A DNA stretch of 8,729 nt from Syntrophobacterales bacterium (GCA_030613915.1 JAUWKY010000070.1:1-8729), one strand, 5' to 3'. Shown: positions 1 through 7,731, numbered from the stretch's first letter. Notes: generated by a model from the sequence alone, not told the origin. A program made the numbers and translations.

Positions 1-1
1 T

Positions 2-95
2 GACGATTTCTACGATTTTTACGATTTCTACGGTTTCTACGATTTGACTAATTTTCTAATTCTCTAATCGACTAATTCTCTAATTTCCTAATTGA
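2..95 (+). repeat. Nonamer array followed directly by octamer array (copy A)
   Basis: Positions 2-46 are five 9-base units of the form TACGATTTC with small changes (starts at 2, 11, 20, 29 and 38). After one base (A47), positions 48-95 are six 8-base units of the form CTAATNNN (starts at 48, 56, 64, 72, 80 and 88). The anchor bases CTAAT are kept in every unit while the last three vary. The block ends about 90 bases before the small gene at 183. The same order of arrays occurs before ispG and proS. The left side may be cut by the window edge. Function unknown; no protein-coding sense. Confidence 0.85.
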
Positions 96-170
96 CTTAG
101 ATTGATATTCTAGAAAAATATCTTGCGTACGTGCGAAGGTCTAGCTAGAATCAAGACTTGAGTGAGATCA

Positions 171-176
171 GGGAGG
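171..176 (+). promoter_or_regulatory. Ribosome binding site of the small gene
   Basis: GGGAGG, six bases before ATG 183. It decides the start in favour of 183 over the upstream in-frame GTG at 162. Confidence 0.75.
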
Positions 177-182
177 TCAATA

Positions 183-458
183 ATGGGAAATTGGACAGTC
201 AAAAAGGTACCTATCACAGCCGCGAGTGAAGATGTAGCGGAGCACGAAGGACGAATCGAGGGCCAAGGCTCGGTCATGCTGGACGATTGTCCTTTCAAAC
301 AGGAGGTCACAGACGAAACAGGCAAGGTGGTTCAAGTTGAGTGCGCCGACGACTCCGGAGTTAGAACTTGTGAGCCCGATGCGGAAGACTGTAGGCTCCA
401 ACAGTGGATGGATTCGGTTAAATCCTTCATCCGTCAAATCGATGTCAACGGACTGTGA
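183..458 (+). CDS. Small acidic four-cysteine protein of unknown function
   Basis: A 91-residue protein starting MGNWTVKKV. I chose ATG 183 because GGGAGG at 171-176 lies six bases upstream. The in-frame GTG at 162 would place that Shine-Dalgarno inside the gene. I do not recognise the family. The protein is acidic and soluble-looking, with no signal peptide or membrane segment. Cysteines sit at 36, 54, 63 and 70, the last two in a CEPDAEDC context, so metal binding or disulfides are possible but unproven. The C-terminal 20 residues look like an amphipathic helix. A clear intrinsic terminator follows about 45 bases after the stop, which supports a real transcribed gene that ends its own unit. 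No convincing promoter was found between the repeats and the start. Confidence 0.7.
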   Translation: MGNWTVKKVPITAASEDVAEHEGRIEGQGSVMLDDCPFKQEVTDETGKVVQVECADDSGVRTCEPDAEDCRLQQWMDSVKSFIRQIDVNGL

Positions 459-502
459 AATCGGCGGCGATACGCAACGGCGCCTGAATGATTGATAGTA
501 AG

Positions 503-537
503 CGCGGGACAGGAGCGTGCAGCTCCCCCGCGTTTTT
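503..537 (+). terminator. Rho-independent terminator of the small gene
   Basis: Outer stem CGCGGG (503-508) pairs with CCCGCG (527-532). Inner stem GGAGC (512-516) pairs with GCTCC (522-526) around a five-base loop, with a three-base bulge (509-511) on the 5' side. Five T follow at 533-537. This is the only textbook intrinsic terminator in the window. It isolates the small gene from the ispG region. Confidence 0.88.
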
Positions 538-550
538 GGTCTAGATGAAA

Positions 551-613
551 CGCATAGCGCTAAGCGCAGAGCGATATCTGGCGAGACGTGAGGTCGGGCG
601 AGACGAGCGAGAC
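551..613 (+). repeat. Heptamer array abutting a GCGAGAC nonamer array
   Basis: Positions 551-578 are four 7-base units beginning CG (CGCATAG, CGCTAAG and two more diverged units). They join without a gap to units ending GCGAGAC at 579-587, 596-604 and 605-613, with an 8-base diverged unit at 588-595. The same GCGAGAC nonamer occurs between proS and the Rel gene at 3613-3648. This is part of the 410-base gap between the small gene and ispG, which holds no credible ORF. Confidence 0.7.
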
Positions 614-662
614 GGCGGAGGAAAGAGGACAGGAGGTGGAAGTCAAAGGAAAGAAGAAAGGG
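614..662 (+). repeat. Purine-rich degenerate heptamer stretch
   Basis: Strongly purine-biased on the plus strand. It can be read as seven 7-base units each starting with G (614, 621, 628, 635, 642, 649 and 656). The units are diverged, so the phase is weaker than in the neighbouring arrays. It resembles the longer purine-rich heptamer array at 5955-6038. Confidence 0.4.
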
Positions 663-731
663 ATTCTCCTGTGGGAGCGGCTTTCCCGCCCTGAGCCTGT
701 CGAATGGGTCGAATGGTAGCCGCGATCTTGC
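662..731 (+). repeat. REP-like hairpin element, loop interrupted by a 34-base insert
   Basis: Bases 662-683 are identical to 2006-2027 and bases 718-732 to 2030-2044. The arms GCGGCT (677-682) and AGCCGC (718-723) are complementary. At 2021-2035 the arms are separated by only three bases. Here 34 bases (684-717) replace two bases of the short copy. The insert contains an exact 9-base tandem duplication, GTCGAATGG at 699-707 and 708-716. The short form looks like a repetitive extragenic palindrome. There is no T-run, so it is not an intrinsic terminator. Confidence 0.7.
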
Positions 732-746
732 GGTTTGAAAGGTTTT

Positions 747-838
747 AACGACTTGAACGATTTCAACGATTCAACGATTTAACTATTTGACTAATCAACT
801 AATTTTCTAATTCTCTAATTTCCTAATCGACCAATTCC
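747..838 (+). repeat. Nonamer array followed by octamer array (copy B), before ispG
   Basis: Units of AACGATTTC type start at 747, 756, 765 (one base short), 773 and 782. Six octamers of CTAATNNN type follow at 791, 799, 807, 815, 823 and 831, the last reading CCAAT. Bases 773-819 are identical to 2068-2114 upstream of proS. The block ends 30 bases before the ispG start, so it probably lies in the ispG promoter or leader region. No good -10 element was found at the right spacing from its TTGACT (787-792). Confidence 0.85.
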
Positions 839-868
839 TCGACCAGGGCATTAGTAGAGAACTATAAG

Positions 869-1942
869 ATGCGCATTACGCGAAGAAAAACACGACAAAT
901 CCACGTTGGTCCAGTACCGGTGGGCGGAGATGCCCCGGTGGTGGTACAGTCTATGTGTAATACGGATACTCGCGATATCCCCGCCACCCTTGAACAGATC
1001 AGACGGTTGGCAGAGGTTGGTTGCGAGATCGTTCGGCTGGCAGTAGTGGATGCAAAGGCAGTTGAAGCCCTGAAGGCCATTAAACGGGAGGCGGGCACGC
1101 CCCTTATCGCCGATATCCACTTCGATCATCGCCTCGCCCTGGATGCTCTGAGGACAGGAGTAGATGGTCTGCGGATCAACCCTGGAAACATTGGGGGTGA
1201 GAAAGCCGTGGCCAAGGTGGTGCACGCTGCTGCTGAGCGCCAGGTGCCCATTCGCATTGGAGTAAATTCAGGGTCTCTTGACAAGGACCTTCTGCATCAA
1301 TATGGGGGCCCAACCCCAGAAGCAATGGTTGAAAGTGCTCTTCGCCAAGTTCAGCTTCTTGAATCCCTGAAATTTCAGGAAATCAAAATTTCACTGAAAT
1401 CGTCCGACGTGATTACCATGGTGGAAGCTTACCGACTGCTGGCTGATAGGGTTTCTTATCCGCTTCATTTGGGTGTCACTGAAGCCGGAACTCTGATTTG
1501 TGGTTCGGTTAAGTCAGCCATTGGCATTGGCTTGCTGCTGGCTGAGGGTATCGGTGACACCATCCGAGTGTCCCTCACCAGTGATCCCATCAATGAAGTG
1601 AGGGCGGCCTACGAAATTCTGCGTGCCCTCAAGCTCAGGGAGCGAGGGATAGAACTCATTTCCTGCCCCACCTGTGGTCGTTGCGATCTTGATATTATCG
1701 GCTTGACCCATGAAATTGAGGAACAGTTGTTACGGGTGAAAACTCCACTCAAGGTTGCTATTATGGGCTGTGTGGTCAACGGCCCGGGGGAGGCCAGGGA
1801 GGCTGATGTGGGGATAGCCGGTGGCCGCGGCCAGGGAATCCTTTTTAAGAAGGGAGAAATAGTTGCGAAGATACCTGAAGCGGAGTTAAAGTCAAGATTA
1901 CTGGAAGAGATCGCGTTGATGGTTGACGAAGAGATCGCATAG
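869..1942 (+). CDS. ispG: 4-hydroxy-3-methylbut-2-en-1-yl diphosphate synthase IspG (GcpE)
   Basis: A 357-residue cytosolic [4Fe-4S] enzyme. It reductively opens 2-C-methyl-D-erythritol 2,4-cyclodiphosphate to give HMBPP, the penultimate step of the MEP isoprenoid pathway. The N-terminal TIM-barrel domain starts with RRKTRQIHVG and the VQSMCNTDTRD signature. The C-terminal iron-sulfur domain carries SCPTCGRC (Cys266 and Cys269) and GCVVNGPGE (Cys301 and Glu308), the known cluster ligands. Length matches the compact bacterial form, without the large insert of plant and Chlamydia enzymes. ATG 869 is the natural start because the family N-terminus follows directly, but its ribosome site is weak. 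It is followed by proS on the same strand after 238 repeat-rich bases. Reducing partner (flavodoxin or ferredoxin) cannot be told from here. Confidence 0.97.
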   Translation: MRITRRKTRQIHVGPVPVGGDAPVVVQSMCNTDTRDIPATLEQIRRLAEVGCEIVRLAVVDAKAVEALKAIKREAGTPLIADIHFDHRLALDALRTGVDGLRINPGNIGGEKAVAKVVHAAAERQVPIRIGVNSGSLDKDLLHQYGGPTPEAMVESALRQVQLLESLKFQEIKISLKSSDVITMVEAYRLLADRVSYPLHLGVTEAGTLICGSVKSAIGIGLLLAEGIGDTIRVSLTSDPINEVRAAYEILRALKLRERGIELISCPTCGRCDLDIIGLTHEIEEQLLRVKTPLKVAIMGCVVNGPGEAREADVGIAGGRGQGILFKKGEIVAKIPEAELKSRLLEEIALMVDEEIA

Positions 1943-1953
1943 AGCATAAGGAA

Positions 1954-1988
1954 GATTGCGGATTTCGGATTTCGGATTGCGGATTTCA
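1954..1988 (+). repeat. GATTTCG heptamer array downstream of ispG
   Basis: Five 7-base units, GATTGCG or GATTTCG, start at 1954, 1961, 1968, 1975 and 1982. The reverse-complement motif reappears in diverged form at about 6603-6620 next to the purM stop. It lies 12 bases after the ispG stop. Confidence 0.8.
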
Positions 1989-2005
1989 AAAAAGCAGAAA
2001 ACAAA

Positions 2006-2044
2006 GATTCTCCTGTGGGAGCGGCTTGCAGCCGCGATCTTGCG
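2006..2044 (+). repeat. REP-like hairpin element, intact short form
   Basis: GCGGCT (2021-2026) and AGCCGC (2030-2035) form a tight hairpin with a three-base loop, flanked by sequence shared with 662-683 and 718-732. This is the uninterrupted version of the element found before ispG. No T-run follows, so termination is not predicted. Confidence 0.75.
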
Positions 2045-2133
2045 ATTTGAACGATTTCTACGGCTTGAACGATTTAACTATTTGACTAATCAACTAATTT
2101 TCTAATTCTCTAATCAACCATTTGACCAATTGA
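2041..2133 (+). repeat. Nonamer array followed by octamer array (copy C), before proS
   Basis: Five 9-base units start at 2041, 2050, 2059, 2068 and 2077. Six 8-base units follow at 2086, 2094, 2102, 2110, 2118 and 2126, the last two starting CCA. There is no gap between the two arrays. It follows the REP-like hairpin exactly as in copy B and ends 47 bases before proS. Confidence 0.87.
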
Positions 2134-2162
2134 CGCGATGCGGATTGCAAGTGGGAGATTGA

Positions 2163-3611
<1,449 letters not shown>

Positions 3612-3612
3612 C

Positions 3613-3717
3613 GAGCGAGACGTGCGAGACTAGCGAGACGAGCGAGACGTGAAAGACCGAGAGGAGTAGCATTCTTTTAGACTCGACCTCCAGTCTCGCC
3701 CGACGTCCCGTCTCGCT
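3613..3717. repeat. GCGAGAC nonamer array and matching inverted repeats between proS and rel
   Basis: Five 9-base units start at 3613, 3622, 3631, 3640 and 3649, most ending GCGAGAC. Reverse-complement copies lie at 3692-3699 and 3709-3717. AGCGAGACG (3614-3622) can pair with CGTCTCGCT (3709-3717), and GCGAGACT (3624-3631) with AGTCTCGC (3692-3699), giving a long imperfect hairpin over most of the gap. Other registers are possible because the units repeat. No T-run follows, so it is not a standard terminator. Confidence 0.7.
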
Positions 3718-3721
3718 GTTT

Positions 3722-3736
3722 ATGCGCGTCGCGCAT
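3722..3736 (+). promoter_or_regulatory. Perfect hairpin just before the rel start codon
   Basis: ATGCGC and GCGCAT flank a GTC loop, ending 12 bases before ATG 3749. The Shine-Dalgarno behind it is weak (AAAGAA at about 3737-3742). If the hairpin forms in the mRNA it could limit ribosome access. The upstream ATG in it is also in frame with the gene, so a nine-residue longer protein is conceivable. Confidence 0.45.
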
Positions 3737-3748
3737 AAAGAATTTGTT

Positions 3749-5905
3749 ATGATTCGTCTCAACGATATCGTCGATCAAGTTCTTGCCTACCATCCAGAAG
3801 CAGATGTAAGTCTCATTGAAAAAGCATACGTCTATTCAGCCAAAGCTCATGCGGGACAGGTGCGCCTTTCCGGTGAGCCCTACCTTATGCATCCTCTGGA
3901 AGTGGCCGGCATTTTGGCAAAGATGAAACTGGACGTCTTCAGCATCGCCTCTGCTCTGCTTCACGACACCCTCGAAGACACCGAAACCAATCTGGGTGAC
4001 CTTAATAGGCTATTCGGGGATGAAGTTAGCCAAATAGTTGACGGCGTAACCAAAATCGGCAGATTTGAGTTTGGCAGTTTCGAAGAGCGCCAGGCTGAGA
4101 ACATGCGCAAGATGATTCTGGCGATGGCCAGTGACATCCGGGTGATCCTGATTAAACTCGCCGACAGGCTTCATAACATGCGCACCCTCGATTTTCAAGC
4201 CACGGAAAAACAGCGGCTTATTGCTCAGGAGACTTTGGACATCTACGCGCCACTTGCTGGCAGGCTCGGTATTGACTGGATCAGGACCGAGTTGCAAGAC
4301 CTTGCCTTTTCCTATCTTGATCCGGATATGTATGAGGAGGTTGTTGGTGGCCTGAGAAGGAATGAGGAGGAGCGCGAGCGTTACATCAAGGAAGTCAAGG
4401 GTATCATCCAGGAAAAGCTGGCGGATTTCGGGTTGAAGGGGAAAGTGAACGGCAGGCCCAAGAACATCTTTAGCATAAACAAGAAGATGGTCACCCAGAA
4501 CCTGGATCTGGAGCACATTTATGACATCATAGCGTTTCGCATCATCCTGGAAACCATTCGCGAGTGTTATGAGGCCCTGGGTGTGGTTCACTCGCTGTGG
4601 AAACCCATTCCTGGCCGCTTCAAAGATTACATAGGGATGCCCAAGGCAAACATGTACCAATCCCTTCATACCACAGTGATTGGTCCTTATGGTGAGCGGG
4701 TTGAGATTCAGATTCGTACCGAGAACATGCACCGCATTGCCAATGAAGGCATTGCGGCACACTGGGTGTACAAGGAAGGGAAAAGTGTTCCAGAAAGTGA
4801 CAGCAAGCGTTTCGCCTGGCTTCGTCAGTTGCTGGAATGGCAACAAGACCTGCAGGATCCACGGGAATTCCTCGAGACAGTTCGGGTAGATCTATTCCCG
4901 GACGATGTCTACGTTTTTACCCCGAATGGGGACGTAAAACCCTTTCCCCGAGGTTCTACGCCGATAGATTTTGCTTACAGCATCCATACCGAAGTAGGTC
5001 ATCATTGCACCGGGGCGAAGGTGAACGGCAAGTTGGTGCCACTCAAATACGAGCTACGCAATGGCGACATCATCGAGATCATTACCTCGGCCAAACACGT
5101 GCCCAGTAAGGATTGGCTGAAGACCGTAAAGACTTCGCGGGCTCGAACACGAATTCGTCACTGGATCAAGACCGAGGAGCGTCAGCGGAGCATTGTTCTC
5201 GGCCGCGATATTTGTGAGCGTGAATTCCGTAAGCACGGTCTCAACTTCACCAAATACCTCCATTCCGACGAACTTCTCCAGGTGACCAAGGCGTTCTCTC
5301 TGCAGAAAGTGGACGATCTTCTCGCCAGTATAGGGTACGGCAAGATATCCGCCTTGCAAGCCATCGGCAAATTCACAAGCTTGTTGGAGCCTGAGGAGAA
5401 ACCAGACGAGGCTCTTGTTGAAAGGGCAGAGCGCAGAGAGAGACCGAGACAGCCCGGCGGGGTACTGGTGAAGGGTTTAGATGACATCATGGTGCGTTTT
5501 GCCAAGTGCTGCAATCCCTTGCCAGGCGATCAGATTGCCGGATACATTACTCGGGGTAGAGGAGTCTCGGTGCACCGGGAGGAGTGTACGAGTTTACTGA
5601 GTAGTGGTTTCGAGCGGCGCATCGAGGTGGATTGGGACCATGAGGCGGAAGAGGTCCATCCTGTGGGATTGATCGTGATTTGTGCCAATGTCAAGGGCAT
5701 GCTGGCTGCCATCAGCGGCACTCTGAGTAATCACGACATCAATATCTTGCAAGCCAATGTTCGAACCCGGGTGGACAACCGCGCTGAATGCAAGTTTGTG
5801 GTGGAAGTGCGGGATATCACCCATTTACAGAGTACGATGGCGGCAGTGCGCAAGATAAAAGACGTGATTGATGTGCAGCGCTCATCTGTCTTGGATGTGG
5901 AATAA
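3749..5905 (+). CDS. Bifunctional (p)ppGpp synthetase/hydrolase, RelA/SpoT family
   Basis: A 718-residue stringent-response enzyme that makes and hydrolyses (p)ppGpp. I chose ATG 3749 (MIRLNDIVDQVL) because family members begin here; the ATG at 3722 adds nine unlike residues. Order of domains: HD hydrolase with His48, His72-Asp73, Glu76-Asp77 and Asp139 (all manganese or catalytic positions present); synthetase with Asp259, RFKD at 290-293 and Glu319 in VEIQIRT; TGS at about 385-446; a zinc-finger/RIS segment with Cys587, Cys588, His609 and Cys613; ACT at about 639-712. The RFKD motif marks bifunctional Rel/SpoT enzymes rather than synthetase-only RelA (acidic motif). Both activities look intact, so this may be the main (p)ppGpp enzyme of the organism. 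The name rel or spoT depends on taxonomy, so no symbol is given. Confidence 0.96.
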   Translation: MIRLNDIVDQVLAYHPEADVSLIEKAYVYSAKAHAGQVRLSGEPYLMHPLEVAGILAKMKLDVFSIASALLHDTLEDTETNLGDLNRLFGDEVSQIVDGVTKIGRFEFGSFEERQAENMRKMILAMASDIRVILIKLADRLHNMRTLDFQATEKQRLIAQETLDIYAPLAGRLGIDWIRTELQDLAFSYLDPDMYEEVVGGLRRNEEERERYIKEVKGIIQEKLADFGLKGKVNGRPKNIFSINKKMVTQNLDLEHIYDIIAFRIILETIRECYEALGVVHSLWKPIPGRFKDYIGMPKANMYQSLHTTVIGPYGERVEIQIRTENMHRIANEGIAAHWVYKEGKSVPESDSKRFAWLRQLLEWQQDLQDPREFLETVRVDLFPDDVYVFTPNGDVKPFPRGSTPIDFAYSIHTEVGHHCTGAKVNGKLVPLKYELRNGDIIEIITSAKHVPSKDWLKTVKTSRARTRIRHWIKTEERQRSIVLGRDICEREFRKHGLNFTKYLHSDELLQVTKAFSLQKVDDLLASIGYGKISALQAIGKFTSLLEPEEKPDEALVERAERRERPRQPGGVLVKGLDDIMVRFAKCCNPLPGDQIAGYITRGRGVSVHREECTSLLSSGFERRIEVDWDHEAEEVHPVGLIVICANVKGMLAAISGTLSNHDINILQANVRTRVDNRAECKFVVEVRDITHLQSTMAAVRKIKDVIDVQRSSVLDVE

Positions 5906-5911
5906 CGAAGC

Positions 5912-5951
5912 AAATTCAGGGATTCAGAAATTAGGGAATTGAGGGATTGGG
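5912..5951 (-). repeat. Octamer array, inverted orientation, downstream of rel
   Basis: Five 8-base units on the plus strand start at 5912, 5920, 5928, 5936 and 5944. Read on the minus strand they fit the degenerate form CNNAATNN, related to the CTAATNNN octamers before ispG and proS. It begins six bases after the rel stop. Confidence 0.75.
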
Positions 5952-5954
5952 GAA

Positions 5955-6038
5955 GGCATAGAGCATAGAGAAATACAGCTGACAGCTAGCAGCGGGCAGA
6001 AAACAGAGGACGGAGGTCGGGGGACAAAAGACAGAGAG
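5955..6038 (+). repeat. Twelve-unit purine-rich heptamer array
   Basis: Twelve 7-base units run without a phase break from 5955 to 6038. From 5976 each unit starts with C followed mostly by AG or GG (for example CAGCTGA then CAGCTAG). The other positions vary but are mainly purines. This is the longest uninterrupted array in the window. It fills part of the 409-base gap between rel and rpmB. Confidence 0.75.
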
Positions 6039-6046
6039 CGGGTTGG

Positions 6047-6086
6047 TTAATTAGAAAATTAGAGAATTAGAAAATTAGTCAAAAAG
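6047..6086 (-). repeat. Octamer array (copy D), inverted
   Basis: Units start at 6047, 6055, 6063, 6071 and 6079 on the plus strand. On the minus strand, 6078 down to 6058 is identical to the 21-base core of copies A, B and C (48-68, 799-819 and 2094-2114). It is also preceded there by TTTGA as in copy A. It has no nonamer array attached; a heptamer array lies on that side instead. Confidence 0.85.
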
Positions 6087-6092
6087 ATGAAT

Positions 6093-6134
6093 TGTTTAGC
6101 GTTTACTGTTCACCGTTTACCGCTTACTGCTGAC
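6093..6134 (+). repeat. YGTTTAC heptamer array
   Basis: Six 7-base units start at 6093, 6100, 6107, 6114, 6121 and 6128, for example CGTTTAC (twice) and TGTTCAC. A short ORF at 6087-6284 crosses this array but has no ribosome site and no recognisable protein. Confidence 0.75.
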
Positions 6135-6182
6135 TACTGGATGTGGGATCTGCCAATCCATCGTAAGAAGTTGCTTTTTTCC

Positions 6183-6211
6183 TTGTCAAATAAGACTGGA
6201 TGTGTTAAATA
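6183..6211 (+). promoter_or_regulatory. Probable rpmB promoter
   Basis: TTGTCA (6183-6188), 16 bases, then TTAAAT (6205-6210), a fair sigma70-like match. It lies in the non-repetitive stretch just before rpmB and would give a leader of about 95 bases. A shifted -10 (TAAATA at 6206-6211, 17-base spacing) is an alternative. Confidence 0.5.
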
Positions 6212-6239
6212 CCGCGATTGCTGGAAAACGAGACAATCT

Positions 6240-6306
6240 TCCCATTCTTTGGGATGGAAAATAGAGAGCGAACACGAATTGTAGACTGATCGCTCTAATT
6301 GGAGGT
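6240..6306 (+). promoter_or_regulatory. rpmB leader hairpins and ribosome binding site
   Basis: A small hairpin pairs TCCCA (6240-6244) with TGGGA (6250-6254). A second pairs AGAGCGA (6265-6271) with TCGCTCT (6290-6296) and ends four bases before the strong Shine-Dalgarno GGAGGT (6301-6306), which is eight bases from ATG 6315. Placement next to the ribosome site is what an autoregulated ribosomal-protein leader would look like, but no known L28 leader motif is recognised. Confidence 0.4.
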
Positions 6307-6314
6307 AGGAACTA

Positions 6315-6506
6315 ATGGCCAAAGTTTGCCAGATATGCGGTAAGCGCCCTCAAACGGGCAACAAGGTCAGCCACGCCAACAACAAAACAAAAAGAAGGTG
6401 GTATCCCAACCTGCAACGAGTACGCACTGTACAGGATGGCGCTATTCGTTACATGCGGATATGTACCCGTTGCTTGCGTTCAGGACGAGTACTTAAACCT
6501 GCATAA
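6315..6506 (+). CDS. rpmB: 50S ribosomal protein L28, zinc-binding (C+) form
   Basis: A 63-residue, very basic protein of the large ribosomal subunit. It begins [12 protein letters not shown] and carries the family block [17 protein letters not shown]. Cys5 and Cys8, with Cys50 and Cys53 (CTRC), make the four-cysteine zinc ribbon of the C+ paralogue. C- versions of L28 lack these and are usually used under zinc limitation. Length is normal. Start is set by GGAGGT eight bases upstream. It seems to be a single-gene unit: a promoter-like site lies upstream and the convergent purM follows. Confidence 0.97.
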   Translation: MAKVCQICGKRPQTGNKVSHANNKTKRRWYPNLQRVRTVQDGAIRYMRICTRCLRSGRVLKPA

Positions 6507-6514
6507 CTACTATA

Positions 6515-6617
6515 TTGAGGAATTTAGGAATTAGACCGAGTAGGATTTCTAATTTCCTAAATTAACTTGAAATTTCTCAATGTCTTAATCCCTTAATTCC
6601 CCAATCCGCAATCCGAA
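6515..6617. repeat. Octamer arrays and AT-rich inverted repeat between rpmB and purM
   Basis: AATTTAGGAATTAG (6521-6534) pairs with 6549-6563 with a single bulge, around a 14-base loop. Octamer phase is seen from AAT anchors at 6571, 6579, 6587, 6595 and 6603, then a 7-base step to 6610. It sits between the convergent rpmB and purM stops. The AT-rich hairpin could weakly stop transcription from both sides, but it has no GC-rich stem and is made of repeat sequence. Confidence 0.6.
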
Positions 6618-6632
6618 ATCCCACCTCTCACA

Positions 6633-7676
6633 TCACTCAATCACCACCGTCGGTTCGTTTTCCTCCCGGCCGTGTATGGTGCCGATGTGATAAGCTTTCT
6701 CCCCCAGACCGGTCAGTAGTTCCAGCGCGCCTTCCAAATCCCTGGTCGGCACAATCAGGACAAAGCCGATCCCATTGTTGAACACCCGATACATTTCGTG
6801 CTCGGAGATTCTAGCGTGTTCCTGGAGAAAAGGAAAAATGCTCGGCACCTCCCAGCTGTCTTTACGCAGACGGGCCAGACAGGCGGAGGGTAGAATTCGA
6901 GGCAGGTTGTCGTAAAAACCACCGCCGGTAATGTGTGCCATCCCTGGAACCGAGAAATCCCGCGTGATTACCTGGACGGCTTCAGTGTAGATACGGGTAG
7001 GCCGCAGGAGTTCCTCGGCAACGCTACAGCCGCATTCGGGAATGACATCGTCCGGCGAGAGACCGAGTTCCTGAAAAATGATGCGGCGCACTAATGAGTA
7101 GCCGTTGCTGTGCAGACCACTTGAGGCGAGTCCGATGATTTGGTCACCAACACTGATCTCTGAGCCGTCAATAATGGAGTCCTTTTCAACGATGCCAACA
7201 GCAAAACCGGCGAGATCATACTCATTCTCCCCGTAAAAATCAGGCATCTCAGCGGTTTCTCCGCCGATGAGCGAACACTTGGCCTGCCGGCACCCTTCGG
7301 CTATGCCGGAGATGATATCAGTTACCAGGTCGAGGTTCATGCGGCCGATGGACAGATAATCCAAAAAGAAAAGCGGCCTGGCTCCCTGGACCAGGATGTC
7401 GTTAACACTCATGGCCACCAGGTCGATACCCACGGTATCGTGCCTGCTCGCCAGGGAAGCGACTTTGAGCTTGGTACCTATTCCGTCTGTGGAACTCACA
7501 AGAACTGGTTGCTTGTAGTCAAGCTGGCCGAGGGAATAGAGACTGCCGAATCCTCCCACATCGGTTATAACACTGGCGTGGAAGGTGGATTTAACCAAAG
7601 GCCTAATCCTGGCTACCAATTCATTGGCAGCATCTAGGTCAACCCCTGCCTCTTTATACAGATCTGTGCGTTTCAT
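6633..7676 (-). CDS. purM: Phosphoribosylformylglycinamidine cyclo-ligase PurM (AIR synthetase)
   Basis: A 347-residue cytosolic enzyme that closes FGAM to aminoimidazole ribotide with ATP in purine synthesis. I chose the ATG at 7676 (MKRTDLYKEAGVD), the usual family N-terminus, with GAGGAAGA on the minus strand about seven bases upstream. An in-frame extension to 7751 exists but encodes an unrelated 25-residue low-complexity stretch over hairpin DNA. Signatures: DGIGTKLK (64-71), SVNDILVQGA (90-99), GGETAEMPDFY (from 138), LASSGLHSNGYSLVR, HITGGGFYDNLPR and FNNGIGF. Length is normal and all motifs look intact. It is divergent from alaC and convergent with rpmB. No other purine gene is in the window. 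Confidence 0.97.
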   Translation of the reverse strand: MKRTDLYKEAGVDLDAANELVARIRPLVKSTFHASVITDVGGFGSLYSLGQLDYKQPVLVSSTDGIGTKLKVASLASRHDTVGIDLVAMSVNDILVQGARPLFFLDYLSIGRMNLDLVTDIISGIAEGCRQAKCSLIGGETAEMPDFYGENEYDLAGFAVGIVEKDSIIDGSEISVGDQIIGLASSGLHSNGYSLVRRIIFQELGLSPDDVIPECGCSVAEELLRPTRIYTEAVQVITRDFSVPGMAHITGGGFYDNLPRILPSACLARLRKDSWEVPSIFPFLQEHARISEHEMYRVFNNGIGFVLIVPTRDLEGALELLTGLGEKAYHIGTIHGREENEPTVVIE

Positions 7677-7683
7677 CTGGTCT

Positions 7684-7691
7684 TCCTCTGA
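7684..7691 (-). promoter_or_regulatory. Ribosome binding site of purM
   Basis: Minus-strand AGAGGAAG at a suitable distance (about seven bases) from the ATG at 7676. It supports this start over the longer in-frame ORF. Confidence 0.7.
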
Positions 7692-7731
7692 GAGATCTAT
7701 GCCCACACGTCCTGTCCCGGCTTGCGCACGC

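Noticed and set aside
1..95. CRISPR array
   Set aside because: Units are 8 or 9 bases, degenerate and without spacers; no cas genes nearby.
787..815. Promoter with TTGACT inside the octamer array before ispG
   Set aside because: No acceptable -10 at 16-18 bases; the hexamer is part of the repeat, so it is not called as a promoter.
2021..2035. Intrinsic terminator after ispG
   Set aside because: Hairpin is good but no T-run follows; it belongs to the REP-like element.
4010..4846. 278-codon open frame on the minus strand
   Set aside because: Lies fully inside the intact Rel gene with all its catalytic motifs; the peptide shows no family features. It is a shadow of the coding frame.
6087..6284. 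Short plus-strand ORF before rpmB
   Set aside because: Runs through a heptamer array and the rpmB promoter, lacks a ribosome site and has no protein-like features.
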